Positions 19,551 to 29,182 of a DNA stretch of 32,042 nt are shown piece after piece. The stretch comes from Alphaproteobacteria bacterium (GTDB taxonomy: Bacteria > Pseudomonadota > Alphaproteobacteria > Acetobacterales > Acetobacteraceae): assembly GCA_026225015.1 (NCBI GenBank), contig JAMFRY010000038.1, positions 1-32,042 on the forward strand, in the 5' to 3' direction. The translations under genes and the position numbers were made by a program. The stretch's first letter is position 1, and each line of letters opens with the position of its first letter. The notes under the pieces were generated by a model. That model saw only the letters and a list, made by a program, of their open reading frames with translations, searched no databases and was not told the DNA's origin.

Positions 19551-20140
19551 TTTTGCTGATCGACAATTACGACAGCTTTACCTTCAACTTGGTGCATTTC
19601 CTAGGCGATCTTGGGGCTAGATGCGTGGTCAAGCGCAATGATGCGCTGAGTCCGGAAGAAGCCCTGGCGATGCAGCCGGAGGCGATCGTGCTATCCCCCG
19701 GCCCCTGCTCGCCGAACGAGGCCGGAATTTGCCTGGATTTGATCATGGAAGCTGCCGGCAAATTGCCGATTTTGGGCGTTTGCCTGGGGCATCAGGCGAT
19801 CGGCCAGGCTTTTGGCGGAGATGTCATCCGCGCGCCCGAGCTGGTGCATGGCAAGACCAGCCAAATTTACCACGCCGGTACCGATATCTTTGCCGGCCTG
19901 CCGGACCCCTTCACCGCGACGCGCTATCATTCGCTGATTGTGGACGCCAATACGCTGCCCGATGTGCTGGAAGCCACGGCCTGGACTGAGCAAAAGCTCA
20001 TTATGGGCCTGCGGCATAAAAGCCTGCCGATTTTCGGGGTACAATTTCATCCCGAAAGCATTGCCACCAGCCATGGCCACGAGATTCTTGGGAATTTCCT
20101 CAACGTCATGCGCGGCAGTAATTCGAAACAAGCCGCGTGA
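19547..20140 (+). CDS. trpG: Anthranilate synthase component II (glutamine amidotransferase)
   Basis: [68 protein letters not shown]. Confidence 0.97.
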   Translation: MILLIDNYDSFTFNLVHFLGDLGARCVVKRNDALSPEEALAMQPEAIVLSPGPCSPNEAGICLDLIMEAAGKLPILGVCLGHQAIGQAFGGDVIRAPELVHGKTSQIYHAGTDIFAGLPDPFTATRYHSLIVDANTLPDVLEATAWTEQKLIMGLRHKSLPIFGVQFHPESIATSHGHEILGNFLNVMRGSNSKQAA

Positions 20141-21171
20141 ACGATTTGAAGCCGGTACTCAAGCGCCTGGCGAGCGGCGAGCGCTTGAGCCAGGCCGAGG
20201 CGGAGGCGGCTTTTGGCGTGGTGATGGATGGGCAAGCCACGGCTGCCCAGATTGCCGGCATGCTGATGGCGATGCGTGCCCGCGGCGAAACCGTTGCGGA
20301 GTTGATCGGGGCGGTGACCGCCTTGCGCAGCCGGATGGCGGAAGTGGATATTCCCGAGGGCGCAATCGACGTTTGTGGTACGGGGGGTGACGGCGCGGCG
20401 TCCTTGAACATTTCCACAGCTGTCGCCTTTGTGGTGGCGGCATGCGGGGTGCCGGTCGCCAAGCACGGCAACCGCGCATTGACCTCGCGCGCCGGCGGGG
20501 CGGATGTGCTGCGGGAGCTGGGCGTGAATATCGAGGCTGAGCTTGCGCATCTGCCGGAGATTTTTCGCAAGGTTGGTTGCGTGTTCATGTTTGCGCCGCG
20601 CCACCATCCGGCTTTGCTGCATGCGGCGCAGGCGCGGGTTGAGCTTGGGACGCGTACGATTTTCAACCTCACCGGCCCGATGGTGAATCCGGCGCGGGTC
20701 AAGCATCAGTTGCTTGGTGTTTTCGACCCTATTTGGATTCGGCCGGTGGCTGAAACCTTAGGCGCCTCGGGCACGGAGTCGGCCTGGGTGGTGTATGGCA
20801 ATGGGCTCGATGAGCTGACTCTGGACGGTGAGAACCAGGTGGCGGCGCTGAAGGGCGGCGAGATATCGGAATTCACCCTGGACGCCGCCGATGCCGGTCT
20901 GCAAGCCGCCCCGCACGCGGCGATCAGAGGCGGCGATGCCGCCCATAACGCCGCCGCTTTGTGCGCAATGCTGGCAGGCGAAAAAGGCGCATATCGCGAC
21001 ACGATATTGTTCAACGCCGCCGCGGCATTGATTGTGAGCGGTAAAACGCTATCCTTGCATGAAGGCGTGGCCCTGGCGGCTGAGGCCATCGATAGCGGCA
21101 AAGCGGCAACGGTTCTTCAGGCGTTGATAAATGCCTCTCAAGGGGGCTTCTCAAGGGGTGTGACGGTTTAA
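20137..21171 (+). CDS. trpD: Anthranilate phosphoribosyltransferase
   Basis: GTG start; [70 protein letters not shown]. Confidence 0.97.
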   Translation: MNDLKPVLKRLASGERLSQAEAEAAFGVVMDGQATAAQIAGMLMAMRARGETVAELIGAVTALRSRMAEVDIPEGAIDVCGTGGDGAASLNISTAVAFVVAACGVPVAKHGNRALTSRAGGADVLRELGVNIEAELAHLPEIFRKVGCVFMFAPRHHPALLHAAQARVELGTRTIFNLTGPMVNPARVKHQLLGVFDPIWIRPVAETLGASGTESAWVVYGNGLDELTLDGENQVAALKGGEISEFTLDAADAGLQAAPHAAIRGGDAAHNAAALCAMLAGEKGAYRDTILFNAAAALIVSGKTLSLHEGVALAAEAIDSGKAATVLQALINASQGGFSRGVTV

Positions 21172-21987
21172 ATGGACGGCGCATCGGGTTTGCATGAGGA
21201 TATTCTGGCCAAGATCTGCGCGGATACGCGTGCGGAGCTGGCGCGCCGAAAGCAGCGCATCAGCCTGGAGGAGATTCGCCACCAGGCTCGCGAAGCGGAC
21301 AAGCCGCGCGGGTTTGGCCGGGCGCTGATGGATGCAACGGCCAAGGGTCGGCCGGGATTGATCACCGAGATCAAGAAATCCTCGCCCTCCGGCGGCCTGA
21401 TCCGCGCCGATTTTGATCCCGCCACTTTGGCGCAAGCCTATGCGCTGGGCGGCGCGGTCTGCCTTTCGGTGCTTACCGATGAGCCCTATTTCCAGGGCAA
21501 AAACGCGGATTTGAAGGCGGCGCGCGCGGCGGTGAAACTGCCGGTATTGCGCAAGGATTTCATCCTCGACCCGTGGCAGGTTTATGAAAGCCGGGCGATC
21601 GGCGCCGATTGCATCCTGCTCATCATGGCCGCCTTGGGCGATTCCGAGGCCCGCGACCTGGAGGAGTTGGCCCGGGCGCTGGATATGGATGTGCTGGCCG
21701 AAGTGCACGACGAATCGGAGCTGGATCGGGCTTTGGGCCTCTGCACGCCACTGCTCGGCATCAATAACCGCAACCTGAAAACACTGGAAACCAGGCTGGA
21801 AACCACCGAGGAACTTTCCAAATTCGTGCCGCCCGACCGTTTTCTGGTCTCCGAATCGGGCATCAAGACCCATGAGGACATCGAGCGCCTGCAAAAGGTT
21901 TGTGTGCAAGGTTTCCTGGTCGGCGAATCCCTGATGCGCGAGCAGGACGTGACCGTGGCTGTACGGAAACTTCTGGCGTCGCCGTGA
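21172..21987 (+). CDS. trpC: Indole-3-glycerol phosphate synthase
   Basis: [88 protein letters not shown]. Confidence 0.97.
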   Translation: MDGASGLHEDILAKICADTRAELARRKQRISLEEIRHQAREADKPRGFGRALMDATAKGRPGLITEIKKSSPSGGLIRADFDPATLAQAYALGGAVCLSVLTDEPYFQGKNADLKAARAAVKLPVLRKDFILDPWQVYESRAIGADCILLIMAALGDSEARDLEELARALDMDVLAEVHDESELDRALGLCTPLLGINNRNLKTLETRLETTEELSKFVPPDRFLVSESGIKTHEDIERLQKVCVQGFLVGESLMREQDVTVAVRKLLASP

Positions 21988-22469
21988 GGCAGGCCGGCCC
22001 ACTCAGCCATATCGATGCGGCGGGTCATGCCCGGATGGTGGATGTGTCGGCCAAGGTGGAGACGGTTCGGGAGGCGACAGCCAAAGGCAGCGTGAACATG
22101 CTTCCCGAAACACTGGCGCTGATTGCATCCGGCCAGGCCGCGAAGGGCGATGTGCTGGCGGTGGCGCGGATCGCCGGCATCATGGCGGCCAAGCGCACTT
22201 CGGAGTGGATTCCACTTTGCCATCCGCTGCCGATCGCCTCGGTTGCGCTGGAATTTGAGTTGGACGAGGTTCATTCAACGGTGGAAATTATCGCGATCGT
22301 CCGCAGCACCGGGCGCACCGGCGTGGAGATGGAGGCGTTGACGGCGGTTAGTGCGGCGGCGCTTACCGTGTACGACATGCTGAAGGCCGCGGATCGGGGG
22401 ATGCGGATCGAACATATTCGCGTGGTCGCCAAATCCGGCGGCAAATCCGGCGACTTCAAGCAGGAATAG
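21984..22469 (+). CDS. moaC: Cyclic pyranopterin monophosphate synthase
   Basis: GTG start overlapping the trpC stop; [73 protein letters not shown]. Confidence 0.96.
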   Translation: MRQAGPLSHIDAAGHARMVDVSAKVETVREATAKGSVNMLPETLALIASGQAAKGDVLAVARIAGIMAAKRTSEWIPLCHPLPIASVALEFELDEVHSTVEIIAIVRSTGRTGVEMEALTAVSAAALTVYDMLKAADRGMRIEHIRVVAKSGGKSGDFKQE

Positions 22470-22472
22470 CGG

Positions 22473-23675
22473 ATGATCAGCGTCGAGGAGGCCAGGAGCA
22501 GAATTCTCGATGCGCTTGTGCCTGTCGGCGCGGAAACGCTGGGGTTGGCGCAGACGCATGGACGGGTGTTGGCGGCGGCGTTATTGGCAAGGCTAACCCA
22601 GCCGCCGGCGGATCTATCGGCGATGGACGGCTACGCCCTGCGCGCCGCAGACGGACAAAAGGGCGCTGTGCTGCGGGTGATCGGCACGGCGCCGGCGGGG
22701 CATCCCTTTGCCGGCGCGATCCAACCGGGCGAAGCAGTCCGCCTCTTTACCGGGAGCGTGCTGCCGGCCGGCGCCGATACCGTTCTGCTGCAGGAAGATG
22801 CGAGCCTGACCGGGAACCAGGTTCGGGTAAACGAAACCTGCCTCGCGGGTAAGCATATTCGCCGCGCTGGACAGGATTTTCGCGCCGGCGATGTGCTGCT
22901 CCAGGCCGGCAAACGGCTTACCGCCCGAGATGTCGGGCTGGCGGCGGCGGCCAATCATCCTTGGGCGAGCGTATTCCGCCAGCCGCGAATCGCGATTCTG
23001 GCAACCGGCGACGAAATTTCGCTCCCCGGCGAACCGGTCGGGCCGGGCGGGATCGTGAGTTCCAATGCCCACGCGCTGGCCGCCTTGATTCAGGCCTGCG
23101 GCGGCGAGGCGGTGGTGCTGCCCATCGCCGCCGATGACCGGGCCGCCATCGCCGCCGGCGCCGATGCGGCCAAGGGCGCGGATTTGCTGGTCACCACCGG
23201 CGGCGCCAGCGTGGGCGACCATGATCTGGTGCAGGCCGGGCTGGAAGCGCGCGGGCTTAAGCTGGATTTTTGGAAAATCGCCATGCGGCCCGGCAAGCCG
23301 CTGATTTTTGGTTCGGTGGATGGACTGCCTTTGCTAGGCCTGCCGGGAAATCCTGTTTCCGCTTATGTCTGTGCCCTGCTGTTCTTGAAACCGGCCATCA
23401 TGCGGCTTGGCGGACTGCAGGACAATGCGCCGGAGACCGAGCAGGCCCGGCTGCAAACTGCGATGAAAGCCAATGACCAGCGCCAGGATTATGTACGGGC
23501 GAGCCTCAGCCGTGATGAGCGCGGCTGGCTGGCAACGCCCCTCCCGTTGCAGGATTCCGCAATGCTGCAGGCGCTGGCTTTGGCCGACGCGCTGATCCTG
23601 CGCGTGCCCTTTGCTCCCGCTTCGCAACAGGGGGAGATCGTGGAGATTATGCGGTTGGGCGAATTTGGTTTGTAA
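22473..23675 (+). CDS. moeA: Molybdopterin molybdotransferase
   Basis: [21 protein letters not shown]-like region [55 protein letters not shown]. Confidence 0.96.
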   Translation: MISVEEARSRILDALVPVGAETLGLAQTHGRVLAAALLARLTQPPADLSAMDGYALRAADGQKGAVLRVIGTAPAGHPFAGAIQPGEAVRLFTGSVLPAGADTVLLQEDASLTGNQVRVNETCLAGKHIRRAGQDFRAGDVLLQAGKRLTARDVGLAAAANHPWASVFRQPRIAILATGDEISLPGEPVGPGGIVSSNAHALAALIQACGGEAVVLPIAADDRAAIAAGADAAKGADLLVTTGGASVGDHDLVQAGLEARGLKLDFWKIAMRPGKPLIFGSVDGLPLLGLPGNPVSAYVCALLFLKPAIMRLGGLQDNAPETEQARLQTAMKANDQRQDYVRASLSRDERGWLATPLPLQDSAMLQALALADALILRVPFAPASQQGEIVEIMRLGEFGL

Positions 23676-23693
23676 CGCTTGACGGGCGGATGA

Positions 23694-23708
23694 GAACCAA
23701 ACTAGAAC
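23694..23708 (-). promoter_or_regulatory. Alphaproteobacterial LexA-binding site (SOS box GTTC-N7-GTTC)
   Basis: Plus strand GAAC-caaacta-GAAC at 23694-23708 equals GTTC-N7-GTTC on the minus strand. It lies 60 bp upstream of lexA and overlaps a possible TTGACG(-35)/TAGAAC(-10) promoter. Confidence 0.85.
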
Positions 23709-23767
23709 ATGCGCAGTTAGCGCTTTGTTCTTTTTTGACGATCGTGTCGCGGATTGTGGAGGCTTCA

Positions 23768-24487
23768 ATGTTGACTATAAAGCAGCATGAACTGCTGGCT
23801 TTTATTGACAAACATCTGCGTGAAACCGGCTGCTCGCCCAGCTTTGAGGAAATGAAGGACGCGCTGGATCTGAAATCCAAATCGGGCATTCACCGGTTGA
23901 TTTCGGCGCTGGAGGAGCGGGGGTTTCTGCGCCGCCACAAGCATCGGGCGCGGGCGCTGGAGGTGATAAAACTGTCGGAAGATTTATCCCCGCAGCCCCA
24001 GCATTTTGGCGGTGCGCCGCCCCGGGCTCAGCGCTTTTCCCCCAACGTGATCCACGGCGATTTTTCCGGCAAGCTTCCCGGCGTGCGCGCCGCCAATGTC
24101 GCCGGCGCGGTGCAACTGCCGCTTTACGGCAAAATCGCCGCCGGCCAGCCGATCGAGGCGCTGAACGGCAGTACCGAGGAGATCGAGGTGCCGGTGGCGC
24201 TGATCGGCAAAGGCGATCACTTCGCGCTTGATGTCGAAGGCGATTCGATGATCGAGGCCGGGATTTTGGACGGCGATACCGTTATCATCCGCAAGGGCGA
24301 AACGGCGGAGAACGGCCAGATCATCGTGGCGCTGATCGACGGCAATGAAGTGACGCTGAAGCGCTTGAGGCGGCGCGGCAACTCCATCGCGTTGGAGCCC
24401 GCGAACGTTCGCTACGAGACGAAAATTTTCCCGGCCGAGCGCGTCAGTATCCAGGGCCGGCTGATTGCGCTGCTGCGGAAGTATTAG
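23768..24487 (+). CDS. lexA: LexA repressor
   Basis: [56 protein letters not shown]; cleavage-site region [38 protein letters not shown]. Start placed at the conserved N-terminus. Confidence 0.97.
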   Translation: MLTIKQHELLAFIDKHLRETGCSPSFEEMKDALDLKSKSGIHRLISALEERGFLRRHKHRARALEVIKLSEDLSPQPQHFGGAPPRAQRFSPNVIHGDFSGKLPGVRAANVAGAVQLPLYGKIAAGQPIEALNGSTEEIEVPVALIGKGDHFALDVEGDSMIEAGILDGDTVIIRKGETAENGQIIVALIDGNEVTLKRLRRRGNSIALEPANVRYETKIFPAERVSIQGRLIALLRKY

Positions 24488-24501
24488 GGAGTCAGCAGGG
24501 C

Positions 24502-24522
24502 AGGGCGGGCATCGCCCGCCCT
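24502..24522. repeat. Perfect 9-bp inverted repeat between convergent lexA and DEAD helicase genes (REP-like or bidirectional 3'-end hairpin)
   Basis: agggcgggc-atc-gcccgccct (24502-24522). No clear U-tract on either side. Confidence 0.7.
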
Positions 24523-24525
24523 ACT

Positions 24526-26232
24526 TTATATCCTGTTCGCGCGGTTTTTCTTTCGCCTGGCTTGTTCGCTGGGTTTGCCGGATGGCGCGCGGATGGCTTC
24601 TTTTTCGCGTAGCGGTTTGTGAATCGAAGGCGGCGTTGTTTGCGTAACGACCAGATCGCCGTTCGGCGCGCTGGCGGCGGCGGCGAAGCGCTCGGCGGCG
24701 TAGGATGCGATTTCGAATTTTGTTTCGCGGTCAAAAATGCGGATCGCCCCGATTTCCTGTTTGGTAATGCCGCCGATCCGGCAGATCAAAGGGATAAGCC
24801 ATTTCGGGTCGGCATTGTTTTTTCTGCCCACCGTGGAACGGAACCATACCGTTTCGCCGTTATTTGCATGTTCGTAATCCGCTTTCGGGAATGTCTTTTT
24901 GACGCGCGGTGCCTCCAGGGGGGCCTTCTGGATTGTGATTTCTTCCGGCTCCGGCAGTCTGGATTGAAAGATGCGGATCAGCGCGGTGGCGATTGCCTCG
25001 GGCGTTTGGTGCTCGAGTAACGCTGCTGCAAGCACGCGCTCTTCCTCCAGCGGAGGTCCGGTCAGCGCCGGGTCGGAGAGCAATCTTTCTTGGTCCCGCC
25101 TGCGGATTTCCTCGGCTTGCGGCGGGTCAACCCAGGCGGCGGTGATGTTGGCGGAGGTTAGCAGCATCTCGGCGCGGCGGCGTTTGGAGGTGGGGACCAG
25201 CAGCAGGCAGATGCCTTTGCGCCCAGCCCTGCCGGTGCGGCCGGAGCGGTGCAGCAGGGTTTCCTTATTGGTCGGCAGGTCGGCATGAATGACCAGATCG
25301 AGATCGGGCAGATCCAGGCCGCGGGCGGCGACGTCGGTGGCGATGCAAACCCGGGCGCGGCCGTCGCGCAAGGATTGCAAGGCGGTGTTGCGCTCGTTTT
25401 GGCTTAGTTCGCCGGAGAGCGCCACCGCCGAGAAACCGCGCTCCTGCAGCCGGCCATGCAGCCGGCGCACCGCTTCGCGCGTGGCGCAGAACACCAAGGC
25501 GCGGGAGTCGTAAAAGCGCAGCAGGTTGACCAGGCCGTGTTCGATCTCATGGCCGGCGATCAGCACCGCGCGGTATTCGATGTCCTCATGCGGCTGGCCG
25601 CGGCCGCCGGCGTCGATGCGCAGCGCGTCGTGCTGGTATTTGCGGGCCAGCGCGACGATTTCCTTCGGGATAGTCGCGGAGAACAACAAGGTTCTGCGCT
25701 CGGACGGCGCGGCTTTGAGAATAAACTCCAGCTCCTCGCGAAAGCCGAGATCGAGCATTTCATCGGCTTCATCGAGCACCACGGCGCGGCATTGCGACAG
25801 GTTGAGATTGCCGCGCTGGATATGATCCTGCAGCCGGCCCGGCGTGCCGACGACGATATGGCTCCCCGCCGCCAGCGCCCGCTGCTCGCGCCGCGGGTCC
25901 ATGCCGCCGACGCAGGAGATGACGCGACCTTTCGCATGCTCGTAGAGCCAGCTCAGCTCGTTATGGACCTGGATCGCCAATTCCCGCGTTGGGGTGACGA
26001 CCAGAACCAGCGGCAGCCCGGGAGCGCTGAGCTGCTCGGCGTCGCCCAGGAGCGTTGTGGCCAAAGCCAGGCCGTAAGCGACGGTTTTGCCGGAGCCGGT
26101 CTGCGCGGAGACCAAAAGGTCGCGGTTTCCCGCATCGCTCTCCAGTACCGCCTGTTGGACGGGCGTAAGCGCGGTATAGGAACGGGCGCTGAGCGCTTGC
26201 TGCAATGCAACATTGATGATGGGGAAAGTCAC
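24526..26232 (-). CDS. DEAD-box RNA helicase with DbpA-like C-terminal RNA-binding region
   Basis: 568 aa; AQTGSGKTVAYGLAL, TPTRELAIQV, GTPGRLQDHI, VLDEADEMLDLGF, FSATIP, TDVAARGLDLPDLDLVIHADLP, HRSGRTGRAG. C-terminus ...KWLIPLICRIGGITKQEIGAIRIFDRETKFEI is DbpA_RNA-bd-like. Confidence 0.95.
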   Translation of the reverse strand: MTFPIINVALQQALSARSYTALTPVQQAVLESDAGNRDLLVSAQTGSGKTVAYGLALATTLLGDAEQLSAPGLPLVLVVTPTRELAIQVHNELSWLYEHAKGRVISCVGGMDPRREQRALAAGSHIVVGTPGRLQDHIQRGNLNLSQCRAVVLDEADEMLDLGFREELEFILKAAPSERRTLLFSATIPKEIVALARKYQHDALRIDAGGRGQPHEDIEYRAVLIAGHEIEHGLVNLLRFYDSRALVFCATREAVRRLHGRLQERGFSAVALSGELSQNERNTALQSLRDGRARVCIATDVAARGLDLPDLDLVIHADLPTNKETLLHRSGRTGRAGRKGICLLLVPTSKRRRAEMLLTSANITAAWVDPPQAEEIRRRDQERLLSDPALTGPPLEEERVLAAALLEHQTPEAIATALIRIFQSRLPEPEEITIQKAPLEAPRVKKTFPKADYEHANNGETVWFRSTVGRKNNADPKWLIPLICRIGGITKQEIGAIRIFDRETKFEIASYAAERFAAAASAPNGDLVVTQTTPPSIHKPLREKEAIRAPSGKPSEQARRKKNRANRI

Positions 26233-26406
26233 CCGCGGCTCCTAAGCCTGTTGCAGGTGTTCGGCAACCCGGCTTGAAGCGCAGCTGTCGAAACTTAGGT
26301 CCTAATGGCGGTTTGGGATTGAAGGCAACGCCTTGGTGCCGTATGTTGACAGTTCCTTGGGTGGATACCAGGATCGTTTGAACATAGGTAGAGGACAGTT
26401 TTTATA

Positions 26407-27069
26407 GTGCGACCCCCGAAAAACGACCGCCAGCGCCAATCGCGCCGCCGCGGCTTTGATGACGATAATTTCTTCGGCAATACGCCGCCACTCCCGCCAT
26501 CCTTTTCCGGGTTCGGGTCCTCTTCCGCAGCACCGGAAGCCAAGGCCACGGTAAAATGGTACAATTCCGAGAAAGGTTTCGGTTTTGTCGAAATGGCCGA
26601 TGGCTCGGGTGACGTGTTTCTGCACGCCAATTCACTGCAGCAGGCCGGCGTTCAATCGGTGACGCCAGGCTCCATTTTGCAGGTCCGCGTTGGGCAGGGG
26701 CAAAAAGGCAGGCAGGTTGACCAGGTAATTTCGGTCACCGAAGGCACCGGCGAGGCGCCCAGTGCCGCTCCGCGTGGCGGCGGCTATGGTGGGGGTGGCG
26801 GGTTTGACCGGCCACGCTCCTCGGGTCCGCGGCCGCCGCGCCAACAGGCCTCCGGCCCGGCGGTGGAGATGACCGGCGTGGTGAAATGGTACAATTCCAC
26901 CAAGGGCTTTGGCTTCATCAGCCCGCAGGATGGCGGCAAGGACGTGTTCGTGCACGCCACCGCGCTGGAACATGCCGGCCTGCCGCCGCTGCAGGAAGGC
27001 CAGTCCGTGCGCATGAATGTCGTGCAAGGCGCCAAAGGTCCGGAAGTAAGCTCCATCAGCGTCGGCTGA
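26407..27069 (+). CDS. Cold-shock protein with two cold-shock domains
   Basis: 220 aa, GTG start; [28 protein letters not shown] and [28 protein letters not shown] (RNP1/RNP2 motifs in each). Confidence 0.93.
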   Translation: MRPPKNDRQRQSRRRGFDDDNFFGNTPPLPPSFSGFGSSSAAPEAKATVKWYNSEKGFGFVEMADGSGDVFLHANSLQQAGVQSVTPGSILQVRVGQGQKGRQVDQVISVTEGTGEAPSAAPRGGGYGGGGGFDRPRSSGPRPPRQQASGPAVEMTGVVKWYNSTKGFGFISPQDGGKDVFVHATALEHAGLPPLQEGQSVRMNVVQGAKGPEVSSISVG

Positions 27070-27100
27070 CGCGCGGCTTCCGGCAATTTAAACATAACCG

Positions 27101-27147
27101 AGAGCGCAATTCGGCCTTATCCGCCGGGTTGCGCTCTTTTTCTTTGG
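27101..27147 (+). terminator. Rho-independent terminator of the cold-shock gene
   Basis: agagcgcaa (27101-27109) ... ttgcgctct (27129-27137): perfect 9-bp stem followed by ttttctttgg. Confidence 0.85.
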
Positions 27148-27230
27148 TCCCGCGTCAGCCCAGGATTGATCAGAACAGTTCCAGCGCGGTGGAGCATGTA
27201 AGCGCAAGGTAGGTGTAAAAGGAAGGGAAG

Positions 27231-27785
27231 ATGGAGACCAACCGGTTTGTCTTGATCTCCGGATGCTCGGGCGGCGGTAAATCCACACTTCTTGCGGAAC
27301 TCGGCCGGCGCGGTTTTACCACTGTGGAGGAACCTGGCCGGCGGATCGTCGCACAAGAACGGCTCGGCGATGGCCTGGCACTGCCTTGGGTGAGCGAGAC
27401 AGAATTTGCCCGCCGTGCCATCGCGCTCGCTTTTGCGGACCGCACCGAAGCGAGCGTCGCGAAGGGCTGGGTATTCTTTGACCGAGGCTTGATCGACGCC
27501 GCTGCCGCCTTGCAACACCTCACCGGCGAGCCTGCGTTGGCGCGTTTCGGGCAGGCCTGCCGTTACCACAGCCGCGTGTTTCTCACGCCGCCTTGGCCGG
27601 AAATCTATGTCACCGACCATGAACGGCGGCACGGTCTTGATGCCGCCATCGCTGAGTATCAACGTCTGCTTGGCGCATACCCCGCTTTGGGCTACGCGGT
27701 GATAATTCTGCCCAAGGTAGGCGTGATTGAGCGCGCCGATTGCGTGCTTGCTGCATTGGAAAGCGAAAGAAGAGGCCAGTTTTAA
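27231..27785 (+). CDS. AAA family ATPase/NTPase (AAA_28-like)
   Basis: 184 aa; FVLISGCSGGGKSTLLAELGRRGFTTVEEPGRRIVAQE; VFFDRGLIDAAAAL. Confidence 0.8.
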   Translation: METNRFVLISGCSGGGKSTLLAELGRRGFTTVEEPGRRIVAQERLGDGLALPWVSETEFARRAIALAFADRTEASVAKGWVFFDRGLIDAAAALQHLTGEPALARFGQACRYHSRVFLTPPWPEIYVTDHERRHGLDAAIAEYQRLLGAYPALGYAVIILPKVGVIERADCVLAALESERRGQF

Positions 27786-27789
27786 TGGA

Positions 27790-27821
27790 TTGACAGTTTC
27801 CATATTTCTATTATTATGGAA
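27790..27821 (+). promoter_or_regulatory. ars operon promoter with inverted-repeat operator
   Basis: TTGACA (27790-27795), N16, TATTAT (27812-27817); inverted repeat TTCCATA (27798-27804) / TATGGAA (27815-27821). Confidence 0.7.
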
Positions 27822-27823
27822 GG

Positions 27824-28180
27824 ATGGAATTAATTGACGCCATTGCTGCGTTGGCCGCGCTTGCACAGGAATCCCGCCTCGCCATATTCCGGCTTCTGGT
27901 TCAAGCCGGGCCTGAAGGGCAACCGGCGGGCCAGATCGCCGAGCGCCTGAATCTGCCCTCGGCCACGCTGTCTTTTCACCTGAACCAGCTCAAACATGCC
28001 GGTCTTGTCCGCTTCCGCCGGGAAAGCCGCTCTTTGATTTACGTGGCCCAATATGCCGCCATGAATGATCTGCTCGCCTATCTGACGGAAAATTGCTGCC
28101 AGGGCGACGCGGCGAGCTGCGGCGCGGTCACCTGTGACACGACCACCCTCATCAAACCTCCGAAGGAAACCCGTCAATGA
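27824..28180 (+). CDS. arsR: ArsR/SmtB family metalloregulator
   Basis: 118 aa; ALAQESRLAIFRLLVQAGPEGQPAGQIAERLNLPSATLSFHLNQLKHAGLV; C-terminal ENCCQGDAASC cysteine cluster. Confidence 0.95.
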   Translation: MELIDAIAALAALAQESRLAIFRLLVQAGPEGQPAGQIAERLNLPSATLSFHLNQLKHAGLVRFRRESRSLIYVAQYAAMNDLLAYLTENCCQGDAASCGAVTCDTTTLIKPPKETRQ

Positions 28181-28662
28181 AGCGGCTTCACGTTCACATG
28201 TCGGTTGAAGACATTGCGCAATCGGTCAAATTCTACCGCATAATTTTTGCGGCCGATCCGGCCGTCATCAAGCCGGATTATGCAAAATGGATACTCGATG
28301 ATCCACGCGTGAATTTCGCGATCTCGACACATGGCAGCCAGATCGGCCTCGACCATCTCGGCATTCAGGTCGAAACGGCCGATGAGCTGCGCGACGTTTA
28401 CGGCCGCTTGCAAAAGGCCGACCGTCCTGTGCTTGAAGAGGGCGCCACGACATGCTGCTATGCAAACTCCGAGAAATCATGGATCGCGGACCCGCAAGGC
28501 GTATCATGGGAAGTCTTCCTCACCTCTGGTGAGAGCACGGTTTACGGCGATGAGATTGATCTCAGTGCGATCCGCGCCACGCAAGGCGCGTGCTGCGCGC
28601 CAAAAATCGAAGCTCCGCCGGTAGCAGCCTGCTGCGGCCCCAAGGCCGGCGCCAATGTCTGA
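28177..28662 (+). CDS. arsI: ArsI/CadI family glyoxalase-fold metalloenzyme (putative C-As lyase)
   Basis: 161 aa; KRLHVHMSVEDIAQSVKFYRIIFAADPAVIKPDYAKWILDDPRVNFAIST...GLDHLGIQVE...CCYANSEKSWIADPQGVSWEVF; Cys-rich tail ACCAPK...AACCGPK. Confidence 0.85.
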   Translation: MKRLHVHMSVEDIAQSVKFYRIIFAADPAVIKPDYAKWILDDPRVNFAISTHGSQIGLDHLGIQVETADELRDVYGRLQKADRPVLEEGATTCCYANSEKSWIADPQGVSWEVFLTSGESTVYGDEIDLSAIRATQGACCAPKIEAPPVAACCGPKAGANV

Positions 28663-29182
28663 GCGCGTATACAATGTGATGTTTCTCTGCACGGGCAACA
28701 GCGCGCGCTCGATCATGGCCGAGGCGATTTTGCGCGTGGACGGGCTCGGCCATTTCCGTGCCTTCTCGGCGGGGAGTCACCCTAAAAGCGAGGTCAATCC
28801 CATTGCGCTCAAGGTGCTTGAGAGCTTTGATTACCCGCTAGATGAGTTGCGCGCAAAAAGCTGGAACGAATTTTCCCGCCCTGAAGCGCCCGTCATGGAT
28901 TTTGCCTTTACGGTTTGCGACAATGCGGCTGGTGAAATTTGCCCGGTTTGGCCTGGCCAGCCGATGACGGCGCATTGGGGCATAGATGATCCGGTGGCGA
29001 TTGAGGGGACGGATATTGAAAAGGAAAGGGCCTTTCTACTAGCCTTCAAATATCTCAAGCAGCGGATCAGCCTGTTCTTGAGTTTGCCGCTTGCGAGCAT
29101 CGATAAAATGGCGCTCGGCGTCAAGCTTGAGGAAATCGGCCGCGCCGAGGGCGCATCAACCCCAAACTCCGGTGGCGCGTGA
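28655..29182 (+). CDS. arsC: Low-molecular-weight phosphatase-type arsenate reductase (ArsC)
   Basis: 175 aa; VMFLCTGNSARSIMAEAIL P-loop; AFTVCDNAAGEICPVWPGQPMTAHWGIDDP. Confidence 0.9.
   Translation: MSERVYNVMFLCTGNSARSIMAEAILRVDGLGHFRAFSAGSHPKSEVNPIALKVLESFDYPLDELRAKSWNEFSRPEAPVMDFAFTVCDNAAGEICPVWPGQPMTAHWGIDDPVAIEGTDIEKERAFLLAFKYLKQRISLFLSLPLASIDKMALGVKLEEIGRAEGASTPNSGGA

Noticed and set aside
21151-22002. 283-aa minus-strand ORF antisense to trpC/moaC
   Set aside because: Shadow of strongly conserved trpC; repetitive Arg/Gln/Gly-rich composition and no recognisable domain.
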